Of a DNA stretch of 64,000 nt, positions 30,875 to 50,278 are shown piece after piece. Origin of the DNA: Anaeromyces robustus. Lineage: Eukaryota; Neocallimastigomycota; Neocallimastigomycetes; Neocallimastigales; Neocallimastigaceae. Positions within the stretch are counted from its first letter, which is position 1. Every line of letters begins with the position of its first letter. Under the pieces are notes generated by a model that made no database searches, was not told the DNA's origin, and saw nothing but the letters and a program-made list of their open reading frames with translations. The translations under genes were made by a program, and so were the position numbers. Location of the stretch: positions 7,501-71,500 of the forward strand of contig MCFG01000235.1 of NCBI GenBank assembly GCA_002104895.1, written 5' to 3'.

Positions 30875-31898
30875 AAATAAATATTTGTATATATTAATAA
30901 ATATATAATAATATATATTTTTATTATTTATATAGAAATAATTAACAATCATAATTAATACGAAGATGCTAAAAGAAAATAACTTTATTAAATACTTTTT
31001 TTTTTTTTTTTATAAATTTAGTTTTTTATTAAATTCTTTTTATTTAGTTCTATGAAATATGCATTTATATCTCATGTAGTAATAAGTTATTAATAATTAT
31101 TCTTATAAATAATTAAATGTCTCAAATTAATGATTTTAGTAAATTACAATATTACAATATCAATTAAGTTATAATTAACTTTTTTATATTCTTTTTTTTT
31201 TTTTTTTTATTATTTTTTTTTTATTTATTTTTTTTTTAATACACTTATACAATCTTATAAATAAACAAAAGAAAAAAAAATAATAATAATAATTTTTATA
31301 TAATCAATCTTTTTTAGTTTCTGGATACTATAATAATTACTAATTGAAATATTACATAAAGAATTTTTAATTTTTATATTTATTCTATTAATAGATTATT
31401 AATTATTAATTCCAACAATTTTAATTTTTTTATAAACTTTTTTTTTCAAGACATAGATATTAAATTTCAATACTATTTTACATTTTTTTAATAATAATTT
31501 AAATTTTATATAATATGTTTATTACTTTTTACTCTTTTTTTTTTTCTCTAAGAAAACAACAGTATTAATACAGTTTGTAACTTTGATTTATAAAAAGCTT
31601 TATAGCAATAGATTATTTTATTTAAATTTAAATAATGATTTTTTTATTCTGTTAATGTAATAACATATTTTATGTATTATTTCTACATTCATGTCATATT
31701 TAAAATATCCAATTAGATATTAAAAAAACAAAAAATAAAAAACTATTATTATTTTTTTTTTTTAATTTATATTATTTTATTTATTTATTTATTTATTTAT
31801 TTATTTTTCATTTATTATTATTATTATAATATTATTATTCATATTAATTATATTTATTATTATTTACTTTTATTAATTTTTATTTGATTTTAATCTTA

Positions 31899-33844
31899 TT
31901 ATTTTTTTTTTTTGGATCCTGTTAAAAAATAAAAAAAATCAATAAAATTCAAAAATGTATTAGTATTTATACTTTTTTTTTTTAAATATATATAATTATA
32001 TATATATATATATATTTCATAGTTGTTATAAAAATTTAAATAATAATAATAATAATATGAAAGAAAGAAATATACATTAATATCATATATACATATATAA
32101 TTATTAAATATAATAATATATATATATTAATACAATATTATATTTACCTTTTTTTAATTTTTTATTCCGTTTTGAATTATTTTGTTCTTTTGGCAAAACA
32201 TTATTAATATCAATTTCATTTTTTAAACTTTCTCTACTTGCACTTTTTTCTAAACTACTAAATTTCGAGTTAATATAATTATAAGCAGCATCAGTTATTT
32301 CAGTTATGACTTTTTTATCTGGACCTTTTATATTTAAATTCTTTTTTGATTCATTAATAATTTCAACTAATTCTTCTCCTTTTACTTTATTAAATTCTGA
32401 TATAGCTAAGGATTCTATTATTGAAAAAAGGAAATAAGCTATCATAATTGTTATAAGAGCATTCCAAAGTATGGTGACAATACCAGAACTACTTTCCTAT
32501 AGATTATTTATATTAATAGATTTGATAATATATTATATATAAAATTGATTTTTATAAAAATATTTATTTATTAATTATATATATTTAATAATAAAATATA
32601 TTTTCATTAAATGATATGAATATATAATTAATATATAATTTAATATATAAAAATAATAATATTGATAATAATGATAATAATAAACATCTTTATAAATATT
32701 AAACTAACTTCAGTACTATCATTTTGAGGAGCTTTGAATTTCTGTGTTTGTTCATCAAATGCATTTTTAGCAAAATTATAGAGCATAGGATATCCAGATA
32801 ATAACGATAATAAATAATTGATTGTTTTTTCAGAAAATGCTATTATAATAAATACACTCTAATAGAAATGATAATTTATAAATTAAAATATAATTTTAAT
32901 AATATTAATTAGTTTATTTTCTCGATAAATATTAATATAAATTTTGTTGTTGTTGATATAATTGAGTTATTAATTTACTTGTATTGAATTTTTTATTAAT
33001 GCTTTTCCAATAAAAGTTGCTCCAAAGAACGTTCCAAATGGAATTAAAAAATGACCGCATAGTATACCAGCTATATCAAATAAGGGATTTGGAATCTTGA
33101 TAATTAATTAATTAATTAATTAATTAGAATCATATAATTTTTTTATAATACAATATTAAATTACAAAATAATAATAATAATAATAATATAATAATAATAA
33201 TAATAATTAATATTTTACATTTGTTAATCTTATTTTATTTTATTTTATTTTATTTTATTTTATTTTATTTTATTTTATTTTATTTTATTTTATTTTATTT
33301 TATTTTATTTTATTTTATTTTATTTTATTTATTTTTTGTTTATTTTTTTAGTTTGTTTGTTTGTTGGTCTGTTTAATACTTACTGAAGCACATAATAATA
33401 TACCAATAAAACCCAATTTTTTTAATAATTTAAAAAGAATTGTTTGGATTTTATCAACTAAACTTTTTGGTTCATTATCTTCGAATTTTGATATATTTTG
33501 ATTATTCTTTCCAGTTAATGAAGCTAAATATATAATTTATTAAATATAAAAAATAAAAATATAAAAAAATTTTAAAAAAAAAATATTAATTAGAAGAAAG
33601 AAAAAAAATTTTTTTAATTTAAAAAAAATAATTTATCATTAAAATAAAAAAAATAAATAGCTATCATCATTAAAATGCTTCGGAATTTATTGTATTTACC
33701 TGCTCTTGAAACGAAATATGGTGGTAATTCACCAATTGCAGTACCTAAACCCCAAAAAAATGCTTGCATTTTAATTTTGGAAAAAATTGTTAATACTGAA
33801 ACAGTAGATTCTACTGGATCACCGTTACATATAAAGCTATTTAA

Positions 33845-33911
<67 letters not shown>

Positions 33912-34201
33912 ATACAAAAAAAGTATATAAATAATATTTATATATATAAATATTTAATTTATTATAATGTGTATAAAAAGAGTCTTAAAATATTTAATAG
34001 ATATTAACCTTCCTTCACCAAATACTTTAAAATTTAAATTTCCACATGTGTAAGCTGCAGTTGTTACTTCAGCAATATGAGGTCCTAAGAAGAGAACAAA
34101 TGTATGTAAACCTGTTCCTAGACCTATTGATGATAAAATACCAAGAACTACCCAATATCCATACCAAAATAAAGTACTTCTTAAAATATGTAATTTCTTT
34201 T

Positions 34202-34239
<38 letters not shown>

Positions 34240-34817
34240 AATAATAATAATAATATTAATAATAATAATTAATATTTTTATAAATTTAGTAAATTCCTTT
34301 ATTCAAAAAAAAATTTTTTTTTTTTTACCTCAGAATCAGCTTTGATTTCGATTAAACAAACACTTCCTGTTATTATTACTATAAAAAAGAGAATAGTTAT
34401 TAAATTTGATGTTATAAATTTTCCAATTTGTTGAAAAGCATCGAGTAAATAAAGACAGAAATATTTTGAAATTAAAAATGGGTGATGATATATATTTAAT
34501 TTTGAACGTTCAGTTCTATATAGTTTTTTTTTATTCTCTATATTTTCTATTTTATTTACAAAAATATTTTTTTATTAATAATATATTTAAAAATAAACAT
34601 AAATTGTAGTTAATATTAAAAGTAAATAATATTTCATAATGTATTATATTTTCAAGTATCAAAGATAATTCATTTTTTTTTTTCATATTATACCTGTTAA
34701 GTTTTCAATAGTTTTTTCAATTGAATAAAGATAATCTTTATCTATAACTTCATTTATTTTTTTACCTAAATTATATTTACTAATAATTTGGCTAAACAAT
34801 TTTCCCATTTTTTCCAT
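31899..34817 (-). CDS. VMP1: VMP1 homologue (ER lipid scramblase, autophagy)
   Basis: Nine exons: 34694-34817, 34329-34546, 34009-34196, 33700-33836, 33384-33523, 32979-33095, 32709-32858, 32148-32496, 31899-31918; 480 residues. VMP1 is a multispanning ER protein with a DedA/VTT domain that scrambles phospholipids and is needed for autophagosome formation and ER contact release. Signature stretches: [57 protein letters not shown] and [16 protein letters not shown]. Several hydrophobic segments are visible, including one at about residues 60-80. The C-terminal region is charged and coiled, and the last 20-nt exon adds SKKKK, a dilysine-type tail compatible with ER retrieval. At the exon 2 acceptor there is a second AG 9 nt further in (start at 34537), so three residues are uncertain. 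Introns hold several microsatellites. Confidence 0.9.
33231..33331. repeat. TATTT pentanucleotide repeat in a VMP1 intron
   Basis: About 20 copies of TATTT on the plus strand between exons 5 and 6. Confidence 0.95.
33843..33914. repeat. AAAT repeat in a VMP1 intron
   Basis: About 18 AAAT units between exons 3 and 4, starting only about 7 nt from the splice acceptor of exon 4 in transcript orientation. Confidence 0.95.
34202..34269. repeat. CAA then AAT compound repeat in a VMP1 intron
   Basis: Twelve CAA units run into AAT units. In transcript orientation this is (TTG)n lying directly before the acceptor of exon 3. Confidence 0.95.
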
Positions 34818-35132
34818 TTTGAAAGTTTTTTATAATTAAATTAATTTTTATTTAATTATTATTATTTATAAAATATGTATATAACAATAATATTTTATTT
34901 GATTAAATATGCGATGAATAATGCAATTTTTATAATAAAGATTGTAAATAATAAAATTTCGCTTTTGAATTAGTATATGAATTCTACATGGAAAACAATA
35001 TATATTATTGAAAATTGATTATTATTAATTATAAAATAATTAATATAGATTTATTATTAGTAATTAGAAAATATTTATATATATATTTATTATTAATAAT
35101 TAGAAAATAAATAACAACAACAACAATAATAT

Positions 35133-35175
<43 letters not shown>

Positions 35176-36266
35176 ATATTATATATTATTATTATTATAA
35201 TATATATTATTATTTACATTTAAAATAATAGATATTAAATAAGAATAAAACAATATTTAAAAAATTTTAAAAAAAAATATAAAAACTATTTCATTGTTAC
35301 TAATAAATAATATCTTTTATAAATTTTAAAAATAATAAAATCTTTAACAAAAAGCCATTCTAATATATTATTACAAATTATTCTTGATATTTATATAATG
35401 ATATAGATAAATAATTATTTATATATATATTACCTTTTAGTATTATATTTAAAAAATATATTTAAAATTTTTGATTATAATTACAAATTTATTTGTTATA
35501 ATATTTATTATAAAATGTAATGGCGTATGCTACAAAAAAAATAATATTAAAAGCATGTTTTTTATTATTATTTTTGAGAATTAAATTAATAAGTATGTCT
35601 TATTTTTAATTTTAAACTATTTTTACAAAAATATAATAAATATTTCATGAGATATAAATATTTTATTGTAACAATTTTATTATATTATATATTTGATATT
35701 ATTGCTGTTGTTATTATTATAGTTATATTTAACAAAAGCCTTAATAATATAATACTATTGAGCTTTTTGTTTTTTTTTATTTTTTTTTTTTTTTTAAAGA
35801 AAAAAAAAAAAAAAAAAAAAAAAAACTGTTTGTTTCTTCTATTGAATAATTATAAAATAGTGTATTTTTTTTTTTTAATTTATTTTTATTGTAATACAAA
35901 TTTTTAGTATAATTATAATTAATTATAATAATTAATAATTTAATTTATTAATATATGAACTTTTTTATATTATTATTAATTATATTATACTATATAATAA
36001 ATAAAAAATTTATATCTAAAACATAACAAAAATGTTTATTATTAATAAAAATAAAAAAAAAAATTAAAAAAAAAAGTTATATAAAACGTTCTATAATTAT
36101 ATTATTATGCTTTAAATATTCTTATATTTCTAAAAAAAATTATTAAATATTTAGATAATTTTTTTATTTATCATTTATATATATTTAATATTTTTTTTTT
36201 TATTTTTTTTTTATAACTTTTATTTATTTATTTTGTCTGGCTTCAAAAAATTCATTTTATTTTATT

Positions 36267-36297
<31 letters not shown>

Positions 36298-36733
36298 TTA
36301 TAAAGAAAAATTAAAAAAAAAAAATAGCATCGATTAAAAAATAAAATATATAAAATAATTATATATGTAATAAGTAATAGTTGATTACCAAAAATTGTGA
36401 ATAATTGTAAAAAGAAGGTTTGATAATTTTAATTATAAAGTATGTTTTTATTTATTATATTAATATGATTAAAAAATAAATTATTTTTGGGTACTCTCAT
36501 TAAAAGAAAGAAAATAATTTTAATAATTTTAATTAATAATTAAAGGGAATCATGTGAAAATTATTCATTCCATGTGCTAAGCTATGAAATAAAAAAATTT
36601 AATTTTAATTTTTTAATATATTAAAATTAAAATTATCAAGAATAGATAAAAATAATGATATAAAAAAAAATAAAAAACGGAAAAAAAAATTAAATTATAT
36701 TTAATATAATTTAATTTTATTATATTTTATATT

Positions 36734-36767
<34 letters not shown>

Positions 36768-37182
36768 TAAATGTTTTTTTTTTCTTTGTTATATTTATGA
36801 AGAATTAAAAAATATATATATATATTATAGAATAATATAATAATATATACTTTATAATAAATATATAAACTTATTATAAATTTAAAAAAAAAATTATCTA
36901 ATTTATTGTACTTTCTATATATATTTTATCTTTCTATATATTTTATTATATTTAATTTAATTTTATAAAACATATATATAAATATATATTAGCAAAATCT
37001 TTTCTTCATAGTTTTTATATTTAAAAGATTACAAAAATAAATTAATAAATTAAATTTGTATTATATAATATATAATATATATTATATATATATATAATTA
37101 ATAAGATCTATATTTAAATATTAAAATATCCTTATTATATTTCAAAAATTACAATATAATTATTATATTATTATGATATTTA
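34818..37182. other. Intergenic, no convincing gene
   Basis: Upstream of VMP1 and downstream of the acid phosphatase. AT-rich with ATT palindromic runs (35130-35220), A/T tracts (about 35780-35825) and a 34-nt T tract (about 36738-36766). A possible short signal-peptide-like exon at 35520-35593 is discussed in the findings. Confidence 0.55.
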
Positions 37183-39398
<2,216 letters not shown>

Positions 39399-39571
39399 TT
39401 TTTAACTACTTCGCTAAATTTATTATAAATATATAATTTTATATATAAATAATATTAATATTTACTATTTATTATTATTATTATTATTTAAACATATTAT
39501 ATATTTAATAGAAAGAATATTATTATATCATTTAATTATAACTATTAATATTTAACAATATTTCGTACTAA

Positions 39572-39602
<31 letters not shown>

Positions 39603-40264
39603 GTTATCTTCCTTTTTTTGGTATTATCAAATTATTATTCAAATAATTAAAATTAATATAAATAAATTTTAAGGAAAGATTTATATATGATTATTATATA
39701 TAAGTTATAGTTTCTTGTAATACTTTTGTTGTCAATATATATTTACTTTTTTTGTTTATGTATATACCTTTATTTTATAAATTACTTTTATTCTTATTCT
39801 TTATTTTAAAGAATAGTAAATATTTATTTCGGTTTTTAAAGGTTAAAATATTTTGAATTTTTATAAATATTATTTAATTTAATAAAATGTTTTTTGATTT
39901 GAAAAAATTTTTTAGTAAAGTTAAAATTTAATATAAAGTAAAAATATATCCATATTCGTAGAAGAAAAAAGATTTCAGTTTTTTTATTTTATTTTATTTT
40001 ATTTTATTAGTTTTATTTATTATAGTGTTGTTCATATTTACTATATTTTTTATATTATTATCTTCTTTTAAAACATAAAGATAAGAGTAATAATAACTTA
40101 CACAATATAAATATATAAAATAAAATTTTTATTAATATTTTTATTTTTTTCTAAATAAAAATAATTTTATTAATCTGATGAAATATAAATGTATTGTTAA
40201 TTCATATTAAATAATTAAGAAATAGACCTATCAACAAAAGAATTTAAATAAATATTTTCTTACT
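39399..40264. promoter_or_regulatory. Divergent intergenic region between acid phosphatase and VPS34
   Basis: Serves as upstream DNA for both genes. AT-rich with a 27-nt A tract (about 39577-39602). No specific binding site could be supported. Confidence 0.45.
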
Positions 40265-44788
<4,524 letters not shown>

Positions 44789-44836
44789 ATAATAATTTTA
44801 TAAATAGATAATTAAACAGATAATATATATTAAAAA

Positions 44837-44873
<37 letters not shown>

Positions 44874-45317
44874 TACTTAGCAAATCAATAAAAAATAAAT
44901 TACTAAATAAGTATTTTATATGAATAAACAATATATAAATTATTTTTATTGATAATTGTTTTTTATATTTATTTTTGCTTTTTTTTTTTTAAGGTATATA
45001 TATGCAATTTATTAATATAGAAAAGTATAACGAATATATAAAATTAAATATCTTTTTATTAATATTGAATTAATATTGATAGTTTTATATAAAAATTATA
45101 TAAAATATTAATGATAATAAAGTACTGAAATAAATAACTTAAAAATACAAAAATTTTTTTTTTTTTGGTATATAATGATATTTTATCATTTAATATATAA
45201 TATCAATAAATTTAAATCAAAAATTATAAATAATATTTAGATAATAAATTAAAAAAAAAAAAAAAAAAAAACTAAAAAATAATAAAATAATTTCTTTTAA
45301 AAATAATATTTTTATAT
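44789..45317. other. Convergent intergenic region of VPS34 and SPT2
   Basis: Shared 3' flank, with a 32-nt T tract at 44840-44871 and a shorter A tract near 45252-45270. No gene seen. Confidence 0.6.
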
Positions 45318-45893
45318 TTATTCTCTTCTTCTTCTTTTCAGACGTTCTAATCTTTGTCTTTCAAGTTCCTCTTCTTCTAAATCTTCTTTTTTAGCAATTC
45401 TCAAACTATAATTATAATTATATAAAATAAAAAACATAAATAATTATTTTAATCTTTCTATATAAAATAAATAAAAAATATAAAAAAAATAATAACATAT
45501 AATAATAATATATAAATAATTATTTATTTATTTATTTATTATTTCCTTTTTTTTTTTTATTGTTAAAAACTAACCTTCTTGCCTCTTCCCTATGTACATC
45601 AGAATACCCAACTTCCATATCATCTATATCCTCTTCATCTCTATATCTATATATATATTAATAAATTAATAAATAATTTATAATAATTTTTACATAAATT
45701 ATTAATAAATATAATATCATTTCTATATAATTATATTTATTAAATATAATTATATTATACCTATTTCTATTATAGCCAAAAATATCACCAATAATTGATG
45801 AAACATTATTATTTACATAATCTTCATCATAAACTTCATAATCTTCATACCTTCCTTTAACTTTTTTAATTTTTTTTCTATTATCTAATAAAA

Positions 45894-45940
<47 letters not shown>

Positions 45941-47436
45941 ATATTATTATTTACTTATATATAAGTAACATAGATTTAATAAGTTACCACTAGATAATCT
46001 TCTATGTCTACTATATTCATTCTCAGAATCATAATCATCACTTTCGTAATCATCTTCTCTTGAATGTTTTCTGGAATTACTATTAGTTTTTTGTCTAGAG
46101 TTAGGTAAATCAAATGATGATGATGACTTATAATTATTTGATTTAGAAACTGGTCTATTGTGATTATTAATGTCACTAGTATAATTATTATTTTTACTAT
46201 TATCGTCGTTGTTAATTGTATTTTTTCTATTTTCAAGTCTTTTAACCATTTCTGTAACCTCCTGTGATATTTTTGTTGTTACTGGATGATATATTCCACG
46301 AGATTTAAGTAATTTCATTCTTTCCTGTGCAACTCTATCTTTACTTCCATCATACGCTTTCAAATTTCTTTCCTTTTCTCTTTTTCTCCTTTCTATTTGT
46401 TCATTTAATAATTCTTTTTTAGATTTTTTAATTTCTGGTCTGCTAGTATGTAATTCTTTTTTAGATTTCTTTTTTTGGTTATATTTATCATTTTCACTTT
46501 CATCATCATAATCATCCTTATTTTTCTTTCTTCCTGACATATTTTTTAACGCTTTCTTTGCTTCTCTAAAACCATCGCTAGAATTATTTATCACTGGTTT
46601 TGAAATATCATTATGTTTTGCTTTCTCCATTAAATCTTTAAAACTTAAATGCTTTTTTGATTGTGATGTTGAAAAATTATTTAATTGTTTTTTCCGTTCT
46701 ATTTTTGTTTTTGAAATATTATCATTTCTATTATGGTTATTATGGATATTATCATCTCCTACCTTTTTTATTTTTAAATCAAATATTGCTTTTTTTTCAG
46801 TTAATTTTTTATTAATGGAAGATTCATTTTTTGAAACTCTAAATGAATTATTTTTATCACTTCCATCTTCCTTTCTATTTCCATTCCTCTTTTGGACTTT
46901 TTTAATTATATTGTTATTATCATATTTTTTATTAAATGGAATAATGTTTAAAAATAAAAATAATAAAAATAAAAGGAAGAAAAGGTAATTTTATTATCAG
47001 TATTATGAATAAAAAATTAAAATCAAAATTAAATTCAATGAATAAAATTAAAATTTTTACAATCATTTGGCAATGATTTTGCAATCTTTTTAAACTGAGT
47101 AAAAGATTTCTCTTTTTTCTTAATTCTTTCATTTTCTTCCCTCTTTCTTCTCTCATCCTGTTCAATTTGTCTATTGATTTTCTTCAACTGTTTTCTCTCA
47201 TAATCATTTTTATTTTCTTCAGCTTTTTGCATTAAAGCTTTAAAGCTCTTTAAATATAAAATTATTTATTATATAAATATTATTATTATTATTATTATAT
47301 TATTACAATTGTACATAAAAAAATATAATAATGCTATGATTATTACTTGCTTATTATTATATGTTAATAATATTTTTTTCATGTTTTATTACAATGAATT
47401 TAATAATTTCATTTTACTTATAAAACTTACATTCAT
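45318..47436 (-). CDS. SPT2: SPT2 chromatin protein (H3-H4 chaperone)
   Basis: Six exons: 47431-47436, 47061-47247, 45988-46896, 45761-45884, 45575-45646, 45318-45405; 461 residues. SPT2 binds H3-H4 tetramers and preserves chromatin during transcription. The C-terminal SPT2 domain is recognisable: NNNVSSIIGDIFGYNRNR, acidic DEEDIDDMEV, then HREEARSLRIAKKEDLEEEE and basic LKRRRRE. The rest is Lys/Glu/Ser-rich, with repeated blocks SFKALMQKAEENK (N terminus) and SFKDLMEKAKHND (near 46630), typical of the family's disordered N-terminal region. The first coding exon is only ATG AAT followed by a consensus GTAAGT donor; this gives MNSFKALMQKA, but the start should be confirmed. Exon 5 may begin at 45640 instead of 45646 (two fewer residues). 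Confident as a family call because of the C-terminal domain. Confidence 0.82.
45892..45943. repeat. AAAT repeat in an SPT2 intron
   Basis: About 13 AAAT units between exons 3 and 4. Confidence 0.95.
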
Positions 47437-47682
47437 ATTGGTCCTTTATATATTTATTATATATCAAAAAAAAAAAATAAATTTATGTAATAAAAATAAT
47501 ATAATAGACTAAAATTACAAAAAAAAAAAATTAGTAAGATTAAATTGAAATTTATATGTTTTTAAAAATTATTAAAATATAATATAATATAATACAATAA
47601 AAATAAAATAAATATAAAACAAAATATAATAAAATGATAATAATAATAATAATACTTTAATATTTTAGATGAATAACTGTAA

Positions 47683-47686
<4 letters not shown>

Positions 47687-47716
<30 letters not shown>
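47687..47716. repeat. Poly(T) tract, 30 nt
   Basis: Uninterrupted T run about 250 bp upstream of the SPT2 start. Confidence 0.95.
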
Positions 47717-47718
<2 letters not shown>

Positions 47719-48019
47719 TTTTAATCTTTAAGTATTTATTGTTTAATCACATGAGTACAAAAAAAATAAAAAGCAAAAGAAACAAAATAAAAAAAAGAAA
47801 AGAAAAGAAAAGAAAAAAAAAAGATTTAATTTGGAAAAAGTTTTATTTTAAAACTTTTACAATAATCTCTTTAAAAAAGCATTTGATTAATTATAAATAC
47901 ACTTTCATAAAACAAAATGATATTAAAATTTACTACTATTTATTATAATTTTTTTATTTAAAAATTAGCTAAGAATAATAACATAAATGTATAACATATC
48001 TTTTAAAAAAAATTTTTTT

Positions 48020-48105
48020 ATTAATTTATTCATTTATTAATTTGTCAATTAATTTATTTATTTATTAATTTATTTATTTATTAATTTATTTATTTATTTA
48101 TTAAT

Positions 48106-48136
<31 letters not shown>

Positions 48137-48150
48137 TTAATTTATTTATT
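48020..48150. repeat. TTTA/TTAATTTA repeat
   Basis: TTTA units with regularly spaced TTAA interruptions in intergenic DNA. Confidence 0.9.
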
Positions 48151-50278
48151 TTTTAATTTTTGATTTATTAAAATAGTATTTTCATTATATTATTGATATT
48201 ATAATGTCTTGTTGGTAATATATATATAAAAAGGACTTTTGAAAATCTTAATTATTAAATATTATTTATTATTTAATAAAATAGTAAATTTTTTTTTATA
48301 GTATCATTAAAAATTGAAAATAAAAAAATATTGTTAAATATATTTGTATATATAAAAGAATGAAATTCTAAATTATATGATTAAAATTTATTTCAGTAAT
48401 TTTCATATTTATTTAATAATTTTTTTGTTATTTTTATGTATTTTATATATAATATTGAAAATCATTTAAGCGTTTTGTCATTCTTTTTATTATTAATATT
48501 TTATTTAAACAAAATTTTAACAATAATAATTAAAATAAATATAATAATATATTTATATTGTTTAAAATAGTTTTACTATTTAAGAAAAAATAAGAACCAT
48601 ATAAATGAATATAAATCGATACAAGTGAATGAACTACTTTAAAAGTTTATTATTATAAATTTAAATTACTTTAATATATTATAAATATCATAAGATGTAA
48701 AAAATTTCTATCTTTTAACAATGGTAAAGTATATTTTATGAAATAGAAATAACATTTTATAAGTATAATTAAAAAAATTATACAAAAAATAAATCTTGTG
48801 TATATTTAATGTAATTTAAAAATTTCGAGTAATTTTTAATACATATATTATTTCAAATATATTATTTATTATGATTTTTATTGTTTTTTATTATTAAATG
48901 TTATTGTTTTTATATTTTATAAAATTAAAAAAAAAATTCCTTATTTAAAATTTCATTTAAATTTTTTTTTACATTTAATAAATTGAAAAGCATAAGAAAT
49001 TTAATATAATATAAAATTCTATATAATAATATATATTCTTATACCCAATAGGAAAATTTTGTACTGGTAATAATTTGACATTATATAAGTATAATGATAT
49101 TATAACTACTATTTTGTATTATTTAGTTGTTAAACAATTATAATAAATGCTTTAAGTAATATGTATGTATTAAAAAATATCAAACATATTAATATGATAT
49201 TTAAATAATATCATTCAATAATTTATTATGCTAAAATGATATATAATAATTGTATTTTTATAAATATTTTTTTCTTTAATTAATTTTATTTGTCAATATG
49301 AAAAATAATAATTAATTAAAATTTGATAATTCGGGAAAAAAAAAAAAAAAAAAAGTTTAAAAATCTATTTTTCTTTCTTCCTTAGTATAAGAAAAAAAAA
49401 AAAAAAAAAAGATAAATAAATATATGTTATAAAAAAAAATATTAAATTTTTTTTTTAATTTAGCATTTTTAAAAATTTTTTTTTTCCAATTCGTTTTTTT
49501 TTTTATCTTTTATATATTAAATACTATTATATTTTGATATTATTATGATTATAGCATATTTAATTTATAATAAATATAGTTGATTATCTGAATTAAAATA
49601 TAATTTTTAATAAAAATAGTAACTCGAGCCGTAATTTTTAAAATGAAAATATATTAAATATTTATATTATACAGCAATTATTATATTAATTTTTATTTAT
49701 TATATAATAATTTTAGTTTTTTTATTTTATACTTATAATTTTATTTTTTTATTTTATATTCGTCATTTTTTTTTCTTTTCTTTTACTGTTTCATTTTATT
49801 TCATTATTTCATTTTTTCATATTTTCATATTTTCATTAATTCATTGCTTCATTTTCATTATTATTTTTATTATTATATTACTTATTTTTTGTTTTATTTT
49901 TATTTTTTTTTTCCTTAAATTAATATTACATTTATATATTTTTTAGCAATATATTATTTTTTTAATTATCATGTACATAGACTTACAATTGCATTAAAAA
50001 ATATAATCATTCATTTATTTATATTAATATTTTTCCATATAATAAATATTAATTTTTTTAATGTATTATAATTAAAAAAAATAATTTATATATACTAAAA
50101 CATTTAAAATTATATATCAAATATATATATATAATGATATATATATATATTATTAATATATAATATATCGACATAGTGTTATTATTTTTATTAATTAAAA
50201 AAATAATAATATATAGCATATTGTTATTATAATTAAAATTGCTTAAAAAAATACATTTTCATTTATTATATATTAATA

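Larger units (their letters stand above)
47437..50278. other. Large intergenic gap, no gene seen
   Basis: Upstream of both SPT2 (-) and the Asn-rich protein gene (+). Contains a 30-nt T tract (47687-47716), TTTA/TTAA repeats (about 48020-48150) and paired A tracts (49337-49355, 49391-49410). The short open frame at 47739-47948 is Lys-rich simple sequence without support. Nothing else recognised. Confidence 0.6.

Noticed and set aside
47739-47948. 69-codon Lys-rich frame
   Set aside because: Simple A-rich sequence with no conserved features, no neighbours and no splice support.
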